A program made the position numbers and the translations under genes. Source: JAHEJA01 sp965657215 (lineage in GTDB: Bacteria > Pseudomonadota > Alphaproteobacteria > Rhodobacterales > Rhodobacteraceae). Taken from it: a DNA stretch of 64,000 nucleotides. The stretch is from assembly GCA_965657215.1 (NCBI GenBank), contig CBFHNR010000004.1, positions 62,001 to 126,000 on the forward strand. The letters run 5' to 3'. Shown here one piece after another: positions 1 to 7,749 of this stretch. How positions within the stretch are numbered: position 1 is the first letter of the stretch; each line of letters begins with the position of its first letter. Below the pieces are notes generated by a model, which saw only the letters and a list, made by a program, of their open reading frames with translations, ran no database searches and was not told where the DNA came from.

Positions 1-1
1 A

Positions 2-1300
2 TTCTTGCTTCGCATCGAAGACACGGATCGCGAACGCTCAACACCAGAGGCCAGCGATGCGATTTTGCGCGGAATGGATTGGCTTGGCCTGGATTATGAC
101 GGCGATGTGGTCAGCCAATTTGATCGTGCAGATCGACATGCAGAGGTCGCCCATGACCTTTTGACCCAAGGCAAAGCGTATAAATGTTTTGCGACCCAAG
201 ACGAGATTGCCGCCTTTCGCGATGCCGCCCGCGCTGAGGGTAAATCAACGCTGTATCAGAGCCCATGGCGTGATGCTGATCCGGAAACGCATCCAGACGC
301 CCCATATGTGATCCGCATCAAATCGCCCATAGACGGCGTCACGGTGATTAAAGATGCGGTTCAAGGTGATGTTACGATCAAGAATGATCAATTGGACGAC
401 ATGATCTTGTTACGTTCTGATGGGACACCTGTTTATATGTTGGCCGTTGTTGTGGATGATCACGACATGGGCATTACGCATGTTATCCGTGGGGACGATC
501 ACTTGAATAATGCGGCGCGTCAAATGATGATTTATTCTGCGATGGACTGGCCCTTGCCCGTTTACGCACATATCCCACTAATCCATGGTGAGGACGGTAA
601 GAAATTGTCTAAACGCCACGGGGCAACCGGTGTCGAGGATTATCAGCTGTTGGGATATCCTGCTGCTGCGATGCGCAATTACTTGACGCGCTTGGGGTGG
701 AGCCATGGGGATGATGAATTTTTCACCGATGCGCAGGCGCTCGAGTGGTTCAACCTTGAGGGAATCGGTAAGTCAGCCGCCCGTTTTGATTTCAAAAAGC
801 TTCAGAATCTCTCAGGACAACATATCGCCCATGCCGAGGATGCTGCGTTGCTGCATGAATTGTCCGCTTATATGCAGGTCAAAGGGATAGCCCCCCTCTC
901 ATCCGAACAAAATGACCTGATGTTAAAAGGCATGTATTGCCTAAAAGAACGCGCAAAGACATTTGACGAACTGCTTGATAAAGCTACATTTATTACAAGC
1001 TCTCGCCCGCTGCAGGTTGAAGAAAAGGCGCTAAAGCATCTCAATTCTGTATCCCACGGTATACTGTCCACATTGACGCCGCAGTTGCAAAGTGCTAACT
1101 GGACGCGAGACGCGCTAGAGGAGGTTTGTAATTCAGCCGCCGCAGCGCATGAGGTCAATTTTGGTAAATTGGCTGGCCCAATGCGGGCTGCATTGGCGGG
1201 ACGAGCCGTTACGCCAAGTGTATTTGATATGATGTTGGTTTTGGGGCGTGATGAAACAATCGCGCGCCTAACCGAAGCACTGGCTTTGGCGAGCGAATAA
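2..1300 (+). CDS. gltX: Glutamate--tRNA ligase, 5' end missing
   Basis: Charges tRNA-Glu with glutamate (class I aminoacyl-tRNA synthetase, cytoplasmic). The window starts inside the gene: the first codons read FLLRIEDTDRERS, the conserved strand that follows the HIGH motif, so about 10-30 N-terminal residues including HIGH lie to the left. The signature lysine loop appears as KKLSKRHGA near residue 200 of the visible part, and the C-terminal helical anticodon-binding part is complete to the stop. About 432 residues are visible against a usual 440-470. gltA follows on the same strand after 94 bp. Many alphaproteobacteria carry two GltX paralogues, one of which can act on tRNA-Gln; I cannot tell from this fragment which form this is. 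Confidence 0.95.
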   Translation, partial: FLLRIEDTDRERSTPEASDAILRGMDWLGLDYDGDVVSQFDRADRHAEVAHDLLTQGKAYKCFATQDEIAAFRDAARAEGKSTLYQSPWRDADPETHPDAPYVIRIKSPIDGVTVIKDAVQGDVTIKNDQLDDMILLRSDGTPVYMLAVVVDDHDMGITHVIRGDDHLNNAARQMMIYSAMDWPLPVYAHIPLIHGEDGKKLSKRHGATGVEDYQLLGYPAAAMRNYLTRLGWSHGDDEFFTDAQALEWFNLEGIGKSAARFDFKKLQNLSGQHIAHAEDAALLHELSAYMQVKGIAPLSSEQNDLMLKGMYCLKERAKTFDELLDKATFITSSRPLQVEEKALKHLNSVSHGILSTLTPQLQSANWTRDALEEVCNSAAAAHEVNFGKLAGPMRAALAGRAVTPSVFDMMLVLGRDETIARLTEALALASE

Positions 1301-1394
1301 CATTCCTTGCTGCTTCGACGTTGTTAGACGGAGTGCCACAAAAAAACCAACCGCCTTGACGTCAGTCGGGCGGACTATTTAGAAAGGGAAATTT

Positions 1395-2690
1395 ATGGCT
1401 GATACGACCAGAACAGCGACGTTGAACATTGACGGTACATCCTATGACCTTCCAATGCATTCGCCAACTGCAGGCCCCGATGTCGTAGATATCCGCAAGC
1501 TCTATGCGCAAGCGGGTGTCTTTACATATGATCCAGGCTTCACATCGACGGCAAGCTGCGACAGCACGATTACATTTATCGATGGCGGTAAAGGGGAACT
1601 TTTGCACCGTGGATACCCAATCGATCAACTTGCTGGTCAATCCCATTTCCTAGAGGTTGCTTATCTCCTGCTTTACGGTGACCTCCCCAATGCGACTCAG
1701 CTCGAAGATTTCGAAACGCGTGTAACCCGTCACACAATGGTGCATGAACAGATGCATTATTTCTTCCGTGGGTTCCGTCGCGATGCACACCCCATGGCAA
1801 CTATGGTTGGTGTTGTGGGCGCAATGTCTGCCTTCTATCACGATTCAACTGATGTGAGCGATGATTGGCAACGCGAAGTGGCGGCCATTCGATTGATCGC
1901 CAAATTGCCAACAATCGCGGCGATGGCGTATAAATATTCAATCGGGCAACCCTTTGTTTATCCACGCAATGATTTGGATTACGCATCAAACTTCTTGAAC
2001 ATGTGTTTCTCTGTTCCAGCAGAAGAATATAACGTGAATCCAATTCTGGCACGCGCCATGGATCGCATCTTTGTGCTTCACGCAGATCACGAGCAAAACG
2101 CGTCAACGTCGACAGTTCGCTTGGCCTCTTCCTCTGGTGCGAACCCATTTGCCTGTATTGCGGCTGGTATTGCGTGCCTCTGGGGCCCTGCTCATGGTGG
2201 CGCAAACCAAGCCTGCTTGGAAATGCTGCGTGAAATTGGAACGGTTGATCGGATCCCTGAGTTTATCGCACGTGCTAAGGATAAAGATGATCCCTTCCGC
2301 TTGATGGGCTTTGGTCACCGTGTTTACAAAAACACTGACCCCCGTGCCAAGGTTCTAAAAGAGTCTGCGGATGAAGTTCTGGAATTGCTTGGTGTCGAAG
2401 ACAACCCCCTCTTGCAAGTTGCAAAAGAGCTGGAACAAGTTGCGCTGAACGATCCGTATTTCATTGAAAAGAAACTCTTCCCGAATGTGGATTTCTATTC
2501 TGGTATCATTCTAGAAGCGATGGGTTTCCCAACATCAATGTTCACACCAATCTTTGCTCTGTCTCGCACAGTTGGCTGGATTTCTCAGTGGAAAGAAATG
2601 ATCGGCGATCCTCAAATGAAAATCGGCCGTCCTCGCCAATTGTACCTTGGCGAAACCGAACGCGACTACGTCGATATCGAAAAACGGTAA
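1395..2690 (+). CDS. gltA: Citrate synthase (type I, hexameric type)
   Basis: Condenses oxaloacetate and acetyl-CoA to citrate, the entry step of the TCA cycle. The 431 residues match the usual length of the bacterial type. Catalytic regions are clear: HADHEQNASTSTVRLA, GPAHGGANQACLEML with the active-site His, and GFGHRVYKNTDPRAK with a second His and downstream Asp. The ATG is preceded by AAAGGGAAATTT, a good ribosome binding site. A weak TTGACG (1356-1361) with a TTAGAA 17 bp further on could be its promoter, but the match is poor. A strong hairpin terminator follows the stop. Confidence 0.97.
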   Translation: MADTTRTATLNIDGTSYDLPMHSPTAGPDVVDIRKLYAQAGVFTYDPGFTSTASCDSTITFIDGGKGELLHRGYPIDQLAGQSHFLEVAYLLLYGDLPNATQLEDFETRVTRHTMVHEQMHYFFRGFRRDAHPMATMVGVVGAMSAFYHDSTDVSDDWQREVAAIRLIAKLPTIAAMAYKYSIGQPFVYPRNDLDYASNFLNMCFSVPAEEYNVNPILARAMDRIFVLHADHEQNASTSTVRLASSSGANPFACIAAGIACLWGPAHGGANQACLEMLREIGTVDRIPEFIARAKDKDDPFRLMGFGHRVYKNTDPRAKVLKESADEVLELLGVEDNPLLQVAKELEQVALNDPYFIEKKLFPNVDFYSGIILEAMGFPTSMFTPIFALSRTVGWISQWKEMIGDPQMKIGRPRQLYLGETERDYVDIEKR

Positions 2691-2693
2691 TAA

Positions 2694-2717
2694 AAAAGCG
2701 GCAGAAATGCCGCTTTT
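2694..2717 (+). terminator. Intrinsic terminator after gltA
   Basis: Perfect 10-bp stem AAAAGCGGCA / TGCCGCTTTT with a GAAA tetraloop, four bases after the gltA stop. The U-tract is made by the end of the 3' arm. Because the arms are A- and T-rich at their ends it could also stop transcripts from the minus strand, where the next gene ends at 2757. Confidence 0.85.
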
Positions 2718-2756
2718 CCTATTCTAGGTGGCTCCAAATTGGGGCCATTTTTTTGC

Positions 2757-3533
2757 TTAACGCCCTTCAAAATCCGCAGGACGTTTCTGAAGAAAGGCCA
2801 TAACGCCTTCTTGGAAATCGCGTGTCTTGCCGCATTGCGATTGCAGCTGAGCTTCGAGCGAAAGCTGATCTTCTAACGTGTTATGCATTGAGGCCCGCAT
2901 CGCTTCTTTGACATGAGCATAGGCCACTGACGGCCCCGTTGCGAGGTGACGCGCTCTGGCGATCCATGTTTCCTCAAAGACGTCGTCTTCAACAGCTTCC
3001 CAAATGAGGCCCCATTGATCCGCCTGCTCTGCTGAAATCTTTTCAGCGAAAAGCGACGCGCCGATGGCCTTGGCCATACCCATCGTACGTGGCATGATAT
3101 AGGTGCCACCTGCATCAGGGATCAGACCAATGCGCGTAAAAGCTTGCAAGAGATAGGCGCTCTTGGTGGCGATCACTACATCTGCGGCAAGTGCGAGGTT
3201 CGCGCCGGCTCCTGCAGCGGGTCCATTCAGGGCCGTGATCGTTGGAACAGGACAATTCATGATGGCATAGAGCATCGGCTCATATTCATCACGCAGCGTG
3301 CGCTCCATATCAAGCTCAGTAATTGCGGAATTATCCCCAAGATCCTGACCAGAACAAAACGCTTTGCCATGACCAGAGATCACAACAACACGGGCTTTTT
3401 TACCCAAGTCTTTGACCGCTTGCGTGATTTCTGCGCGCATTTGTGAATTCAATGCATTCATGACATCTGGTCGGTTTAGAAACACAGTGCCAATATTGTC
3501 TTTCAGCGAAACGTCTATTGTTTGATAATCCAT
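2757..3533 (-). CDS. paaG: Enoyl-CoA hydratase/isomerase family, PaaG-like
   Basis: Crotonase-fold enzyme of 258 residues. It resembles PaaG, the 1,2-epoxyphenylacetyl-CoA isomerase of phenylacetate degradation: oxyanion-hole segment KAFCSGQDL, then NGPAAGAGANLALAAD, then GLIPDAGGTYIMPR with the catalytic Asp, then AEQADQWGLIWEAV. Length and motif order fit PaaG (about 262 residues), and the GQDL/LIPD pair is typical of it. No other paa genes are in the window, and the neighbours are ccmH and gltA, so the assignment rests on sequence alone. An ordinary enoyl-CoA hydratase of beta-oxidation is the alternative, but the Glu pair of classical hydratases is not evident. The gene ends facing gltA. 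Confidence 0.75.
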   Translation of the reverse strand: MDYQTIDVSLKDNIGTVFLNRPDVMNALNSQMRAEITQAVKDLGKKARVVVISGHGKAFCSGQDLGDNSAITELDMERTLRDEYEPMLYAIMNCPVPTITALNGPAAGAGANLALAADVVIATKSAYLLQAFTRIGLIPDAGGTYIMPRTMGMAKAIGASLFAEKISAEQADQWGLIWEAVEDDVFEETWIARARHLATGPSVAYAHVKEAMRASMHNTLEDQLSLEAQLQSQCGKTRDFQEGVMAFLQKRPADFEGR

Positions 3534-3598
3534 AGTGCCCTCATACTGTTGGTCACATCGTGCAAAGCCTCACAGAGAAGTGCAATGCAAACCTTGCG

Positions 3599-4054
3599 TC
3601 AGTCTTTCAACAATTCATCCAAGCGCTTTTGTTCTTCATCGCTTAGGCCATCTTGTGCTTGCACAGGCTGGCGAGATCGAGACCTGACATAAAACACCCC
3701 AAGCACCAAGGCCAAGAGCATCATCATCGGGCCTGACCACCACAGGATCGCATTCGCGCCACCTGTCGTTGGATTGAGCAAGGCAAATTCACCGTAGCGA
3801 TCAACGATGAATGTTTTAACCTCTTCGTTGGTATCGCCCTGAACCAAGCGTTCCCGCACAATGAGACGCAAATCCTTGGCAAGGGAGGCATTGCTTTCAT
3901 CAATGTTTTCGCTCTTGCAAACAAGGCACCGGATATCTTTGGAAATCTCGCGGGCCCGTTGTTCCAACACTGGATCATCTAGAATTTCGCTAGGCTCGAT
4001 GCCAAAGGCAAAGGTCGGAAACAGTAAGGTTAGACAAAGGATGACATACTTCAT
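3599..4054 (-). CDS. ccmH: Cytochrome c maturation protein CcmH (CycL type)
   Basis: Membrane-anchored thiol oxidoreductase that reduces the apocytochrome CXXCH motif and works with CcmF in heme ligation. The 151 residues start with a signal peptide (MKYVILCLTLLFPTFAFG), followed by the redox motif in RCLVCKSENIDES near residue 43 and a single C-terminal membrane segment around LWWSGPMMMLLALVLGVFYV. It is the short, N-domain-only form; the TPR part often called CcmI is not fused. Its ATG overlaps the ccmF stop (ATGA), so the two are translationally coupled. Confidence 0.93.
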   Translation of the reverse strand: MKYVILCLTLLFPTFAFGIEPSEILDDPVLEQRAREISKDIRCLVCKSENIDESNASLAKDLRLIVRERLVQGDTNEEVKTFIVDRYGEFALLNPTTGGANAILWWSGPMMMLLALVLGVFYVRSRSRQPVQAQDGLSDEEQKRLDELLKD

Positions 4055-6018
4055 TCCGCAGGCTGCCCTGCAGGTGTTGTCTGTTTTTTGGCACCTGCTG
4101 CGATTCTAAAGCGACGATCTGTGAGGCTCACAAATCCACCGAATGACATGATCATGCAGCCGAGCCAAATCCAATTCGCCAGCGGTTTGATATAGGTGCG
4201 AACCGCCCATCCACCGTCATTTTGCGGATCACCGATAACGACGTAGACATCGCGCAAGAGGCTGTAATCAATCGCCGCTTCTGTCGTTGGCATTTGCGCC
4301 ACAGGATAAAAGCGTTTCTCAGGATAGATTGTCCCGACTGTTGTCCCCGCTTCGTCAAAGGTCACTGTCGCCATTGTGCTAAGATAATTCGGCCCCTCAA
4401 CTTCGGAAACATCATCGAGCGTAAAGTCATATTTGCCAACGCTCCAGCTTTCTCCGATTTGGACGGTGCGGATGTCTTCTTGTTCCCACGCCATAAGGCC
4501 CGCAATGGCAAACATGGTAATCCCAAGTCCGGAATGCGCTAGGAACTTGCCCCAATCTGCGCGAGGGAGGCGGAACAGACGTGTCACGTTGCGTGTTTTC
4601 CCGAGACGGGTGAATATCTCGGTAATCGAGCCAAAGACCAACCAAGAGCCAAGGAACAGCCCAATGGGTCCTTGGAGGCTATATCCAGTTTGTATCGCCC
4701 AAATCAAACCAGAAAGCGCCACAGACAACACAAACGCAGGAATGAGTTTGGTAAATGTCTGTCCCAGCTTGCCGCGTTTCCACGGGAGCATGGCACCAAT
4801 AGGCAAAAAGGCCCCAAGCGCAATCATAAACGGCGTAAATGCGGCATTAAAGAACGGCGCCCCGACGCTAAGTTTGCGATCAAAGAACATCTCAGCAAAC
4901 AAGGGCCACATGGTTCCCACAAAGACCACAAGCGACGACACGGCCAAAAAGATGTTGTTCAACACCAACCCGCTTTCACGGCTCACAACAGAAAAGACGC
5001 CTTTTGCCTCAAGCTCAGAGGCCCGAAATGCAAACAACGTCAACGCGCCACCGACAAAGAATGCCATGATCATCAAGATGAAGACACCGCGTTCGGGATC
5101 ATTGGCAAAGGCATGTACCGAGGTCAAAAGACCAGAACGGACGATAAATGTTCCCATTAATGAAAACCCAAAGGCCATGATCGCCAATAGAATGGTCCAG
5201 CTTTTTAAACTCTCGCGTTTTTCCACAACAATCGCGGAATGCAACAAGGCAGCGGCAAAAAGCCATGGCATAAAGGAGGCGTTTTCAACAGGATCCCAGA
5301 ACCAGAAACCACCCCAACCCAATTCGTAGTACGCCCACCATGACCCCAATGCGATCCCGATGGTCAAAAAGACCCAAGCCGCCAAGGTCCAAGGCCGCAC
5401 CCAACGTGCCCAAGCCGCATCAATGCGCCCTTCAATCAAGGCCGCCACTGCAAAGGAAAACGCCATGCTGAGACCAACATAGCCGAGGTACAAGAACGGT
5501 GGATGAAACGCCAAGCCAGGGTCTTGCAATAATGGATTAAGATCTTGCCCATCAAAGGGCGGAACTTGCAGGCGCAAGAATGGGTTCGAGGTAAAGATAA
5601 TAAAGGCAAGAAACGCAACGCCAATGGCACCCTGCACCGCAATAACGCGCGCCTTGAGCGACATCGGAAGGTTATTCCCAAACCACGCAGCAGACGCGCC
5701 AAAGAGCGCGAGGATCAAAACCCAGAGCAACATGGACCCTTCATGGTTCCCCCAGACACCAGAAATCTTGTAAATCATCGGCTTGAGGGAATGCGAGTTG
5801 AGCACAACCAATCTAAGCGAAAAATCGGATGTCACGAACGCATATGTTAGCGCAGCAAAAGCAATGCCGAGCAATATAAAATGAATGGTCGCCGTTGGCA
5901 GCGCCAAGGCCATCAAATTATACTTGTTCGTATGAGCTCCATAAAGTGGGATTACGGCCTGTAAACAAGCCACGAAAAAAGCCAACAAAAGGGCGAAGTG
6001 TCCGAGTTCTACTATCAT
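4051..6018 (-). CDS. ccmF: Cytochrome c heme lyase subunit CcmF
   Basis: Large inner-membrane protein that takes heme from holo-CcmE and ligates it to apocytochrome c in the periplasm. 655 residues, usual for the family, with many membrane helices. The tryptophan-rich WWD heme-handling segment is present (WGGFWFWDPVENASFMPW, about residues 230-250), as are conserved periplasmic histidines such as in NSHSLKPMIYK and PPFLYLGYVG. The start MIVELGHFALLLAFF matches the usual N-terminus. No Shine-Dalgarno sequence is obvious upstream; a TATATT box ends only 7 nt before the ATG, so the mRNA may be leaderless. Unusually, the gene is separated from ccmE by a holin/endolysin pair and a terminator. Confidence 0.96.
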   Translation of the reverse strand: MIVELGHFALLLAFFVACLQAVIPLYGAHTNKYNLMALALPTATIHFILLGIAFAALTYAFVTSDFSLRLVVLNSHSLKPMIYKISGVWGNHEGSMLLWVLILALFGASAAWFGNNLPMSLKARVIAVQGAIGVAFLAFIIFTSNPFLRLQVPPFDGQDLNPLLQDPGLAFHPPFLYLGYVGLSMAFSFAVAALIEGRIDAAWARWVRPWTLAAWVFLTIGIALGSWWAYYELGWGGFWFWDPVENASFMPWLFAAALLHSAIVVEKRESLKSWTILLAIMAFGFSLMGTFIVRSGLLTSVHAFANDPERGVFILMIMAFFVGGALTLFAFRASELEAKGVFSVVSRESGLVLNNIFLAVSSLVVFVGTMWPLFAEMFFDRKLSVGAPFFNAAFTPFMIALGAFLPIGAMLPWKRGKLGQTFTKLIPAFVLSVALSGLIWAIQTGYSLQGPIGLFLGSWLVFGSITEIFTRLGKTRNVTRLFRLPRADWGKFLAHSGLGITMFAIAGLMAWEQEDIRTVQIGESWSVGKYDFTLDDVSEVEGPNYLSTMATVTFDEAGTTVGTIYPEKRFYPVAQMPTTEAAIDYSLLRDVYVVIGDPQNDGGWAVRTYIKPLANWIWLGCMIMSFGGFVSLTDRRFRIAAGAKKQTTPAGQPAE

Positions 6019-6025
6019 ACTCGCG

Positions 6026-6054
6026 AATATAGGCTGCGCATTCGCCTATGACCA
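6026..6054 (-). promoter_or_regulatory. Candidate leaderless-type promoter of ccmF
   Basis: On the minus strand TGGTCA (6054-6049) and TATATT (6031-6026) are separated by 17 bp. Transcription would begin at or within one or two bases of the ccmF ATG at 6018. It lies directly downstream of the terminator that closes the holin gene, where a fresh promoter for ccmF and ccmH is expected. The -35 match is only 4 of 6, so this is a prediction from position and spacing. Confidence 0.35.
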
Positions 6055-6056
6055 TG

Positions 6057-6081
6057 AAAAAACGCGACTATTTTGTCGCGT
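6057..6081 (-). terminator. Intrinsic terminator between holin gene and ccmF
   Basis: Read on the minus strand: 7-bp stem ACGCGAC / GTCGCGT (6081-6075 and 6068-6062) with loop AAAATA, followed by TTTTTT. It starts five bases after the holin stop codon and separates the lysis pair from ccmF. Confidence 0.8.
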
Positions 6082-6085
6082 CTGG

Positions 6086-6616
6086 CTAATTCTTTTGAGC
6101 CCACTCCAGAAAGGCCGCATTTTCGTGATGTTTTGGCGTTTTTCGCGTGGTTTCAAACACTGGCTTGGCTTCAACTTTTTGTGAGTAGGACGCAATGTCT
6201 TGAGCCTCAGCCCTAAGACGTTTCACGTCCCCTTTTATCTGAGAGGATTTCACCTGATAGCGCGCGCCAAAATAGAAGGTGACAATCGCTCCGAGCAACC
6301 ACCAGAGGGGATCTGGAACCAAGGCAATTCCTTGCATTCTAAGAGCAAACCACTGGGGATCTATCATCGCCGATACAAAAAGCCCGATAACCCCAAGAGC
6401 CATTGTCGGGCGCGGCAATCGATTTAAACCGTCGATAAATCGATCAAAGCGGCTTGATCTGGTGCCTTGAAATTCGTGGGAAAACTGAGCCAAAGCCTGT
6501 TCTCTATGACGTTGGTCGCGAATGGCCCGCGCTTCGCTATTTTCGCGAAAAACTTCTATTCCGCGCGTGACGTGGCCCCCAGTGATCAACCCAGCCAACA
6601 TTTGCATCAATCCCAT
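6086..6616 (-). CDS. GTA-type holin (3TM family)
   Basis: A 176-residue protein that resembles the family 'holin of 3TMs, for gene-transfer release' (GTA_holin_3TM), which permeabilises the inner membrane so the partner endolysin can reach the wall. Visible parts: an N-terminal amphipathic stretch MGLMQMLAGLITGG, a charged linker, two hydrophobic segments around PTMALGVIGLFVSAMIDP and DPLWWLLGAIVTFYFG, and a charged C-terminal tail. The ATG at 6616 overlaps the endolysin gene end by 10 bp and has AAAGGA upstream. The order endolysin then holin is the same as in the lysis pair of the Rhodobacter capsulatus gene transfer agent. No GTA structural genes are in the window. Function is inferred from family and partner. 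Confidence 0.8.
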   Translation of the reverse strand: MGLMQMLAGLITGGHVTRGIEVFRENSEARAIRDQRHREQALAQFSHEFQGTRSSRFDRFIDGLNRLPRPTMALGVIGLFVSAMIDPQWFALRMQGIALVPDPLWWLLGAIVTFYFGARYQVKSSQIKGDVKRLRAEAQDIASYSQKVEAKPVFETTRKTPKHHENAAFLEWAQKN

Positions 6617-7218
6617 AGAGCTGTCCTTTCTTCAAATTCTGCTTGTGTCATGTGAAATCGGCTGTTCAAGAAGGCTTCTGCGCGTTTGATCCACCCACCT
6701 TTGCTGCCAGATTTGGACCTTGCAAATTTTCGTAAACTGACCCGTTTATCCGCTAGACGAAAATAAAACTCCCGCCTTTCAATGCTATAAATGTCGCGCA
6801 TCAGATAGGCTTGGTCTGTGATCAACACATTCACATGCTCTTGGGTTTTGGGGCCGATTTGACCATCGACCACCAGAACCTCACCCGCCAAATTTGCGCT
6901 TTGCTGGAGCAATTTGATGGAGCGCGATCCTGAATTCACCGACATGTCAAAAACAACATCATGAATGGATGGAGGTAAAAGATGGATACGCGGTTTGTAA
7001 AAGTAGTATTTACAGAAAATCTCAGCCGCATCGCTTTTGGTGAGCGATTTTAGATCCCGCAGACCAATAGCTGCGCCAAAGCGTCCCTGATGACCGATCT
7101 CTTTGAGTGTTTGCAGAGTGACGCCAAAGTTCGTCGGTCCCCCCGGATCATCAGGATCGTTTACGTACCCACCTTCTTTTGACACAATCTCAAGTGCCAT
7201 ATCCTTTACGTTTTGCAT
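6607..7218 (-). CDS. Endolysin, GH108-type N-acetylmuramidase
   Basis: A 203-residue muramidase-like protein expected to cut the glycan chains of peptidoglycan. The signature of glycoside hydrolase family 108 is near the N-terminus: SKEGGYVNDPDDPGGPTNFG, with the catalytic Glu in KEGGY. The C-terminal half matches the associated peptidoglycan-binding region (VDGQIGPKTQEHV, then an RR/KxF segment). There is no signal peptide, so export would depend on the overlapping holin. The start at 7218 is preferred over the inner ATG at 7200 because GAGGG lies 7 nt upstream; that GAGGG is the 3' arm of a strong terminator hairpin. Confidence 0.85.
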   Translation of the reverse strand: MQNVKDMALEIVSKEGGYVNDPDDPGGPTNFGVTLQTLKEIGHQGRFGAAIGLRDLKSLTKSDAAEIFCKYYFYKPRIHLLPPSIHDVVFDMSVNSGSRSIKLLQQSANLAGEVLVVDGQIGPKTQEHVNVLITDQAYLMRDIYSIERREFYFRLADKRVSLRKFARSKSGSKGGWIKRAEAFLNSRFHMTQAEFEERTALWD

Positions 7219-7250
7219 AAAAAAACCCTCTGATTTCGTATCAAAGGGTT
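7219..7250 (-). terminator. Terminator whose 3' arm is the endolysin ribosome binding site
   Basis: Read on the minus strand: an 11-bp stem AACCCTTTGAT / ATCAGAGGGTT (7250-7240 and 7234-7224; one G-U pair), loop ACGAA, then TTTTTTT running directly into the endolysin ATG. It would stop transcription coming from argC/ccmE. The GAGGG (7230-7226) in the 3' arm is also the only good Shine-Dalgarno sequence for the endolysin, so a folded hairpin would hide it as well. Confidence 0.85.
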
Positions 7251-7290
7251 CTCTTAATTCGTTAAGAATGCTTTAGGCGCGCGGACTGTC

Positions 7291-7734
7291 TTAACCGTCA
7301 GGCGCTTGATAGACGCCCTGCTCTTTGAGCGCGTCAGTGACTTCTTTTGGCATATAGGTTTCGTCATGTTTAGCCAATATCTCAGTGGCTTGGAAGGTTC
7401 CGTTAATGTAGCTACCTGTGCCAACCATTCCCTGATTTTCGCTAAACAAATCAGGCAACACGCCCGTATATGTGACAGGAACCGTTGCGCCACCGTCTGT
7501 GACATTAAAGGTAATTGTTTCACCTTCACCGCGTACAAGGGATCCATCTTCGACCAGCCCCCCAATGCGGAACACCTCATTCGGGGACGGAGTATCCGCG
7601 ATGACTTCGCTCGGTGATTTAAAGAAGTTGATCCCGTCGCGCATCGCATAACCAATCAGGGCTGTGGACACCGCAAGGGCCACAAAGGCAAGGACGATAA
7701 TCTGAATTCGACGGCGTTTCTTAAGGCTTTTCAT
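7291..7734 (-). CDS. ccmE: Heme chaperone CcmE
   Basis: Periplasmic, membrane-anchored protein that binds heme covalently and passes it to CcmF. 147 residues: a basic N-terminus MKSLKKRRR, one membrane anchor (IQIIVLAFVALAVSTALIGYA), an OB-fold beta-barrel, and the heme-attachment motif in AKHDETYMP near residue 125, where the His binds the heme vinyl and the Tyr coordinates iron. It follows argC after 15 bp on the same strand. A terminator follows its stop, so ccmF is probably not transcribed from the ccmE promoter except by read-through. Confidence 0.95.
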   Translation of the reverse strand: MKSLKKRRRIQIIVLAFVALAVSTALIGYAMRDGINFFKSPSEVIADTPSPNEVFRIGGLVEDGSLVRGEGETITFNVTDGGATVPVTYTGVLPDLFSENQGMVGTGSYINGTFQATEILAKHDETYMPKEVTDALKEQGVYQAPDG

Positions 7735-7749
7735 GACACTCCTCAGCGA

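Noticed and set aside
4433..5329. A 298-codon open frame on the plus strand inside ccmF
   Set aside because: It is antisense to a well-supported membrane protein gene, is rich in Arg, Pro and Asn, and has no recognisable domain; it is a shadow of ccmF codon use.
6086..7218. A remnant prophage
   Set aside because: Only the lysis pair is present, neatly flanked by terminators and intact; no phage structural, integrase or repressor genes. A GTA-type lysis cassette explains it better.
7251..7290. A CtrA-type site (TTAA-N7-TTAA) before the lysis genes
   Set aside because: The sequence holds TTAA and TTAA, but with only four bases between them, not seven.
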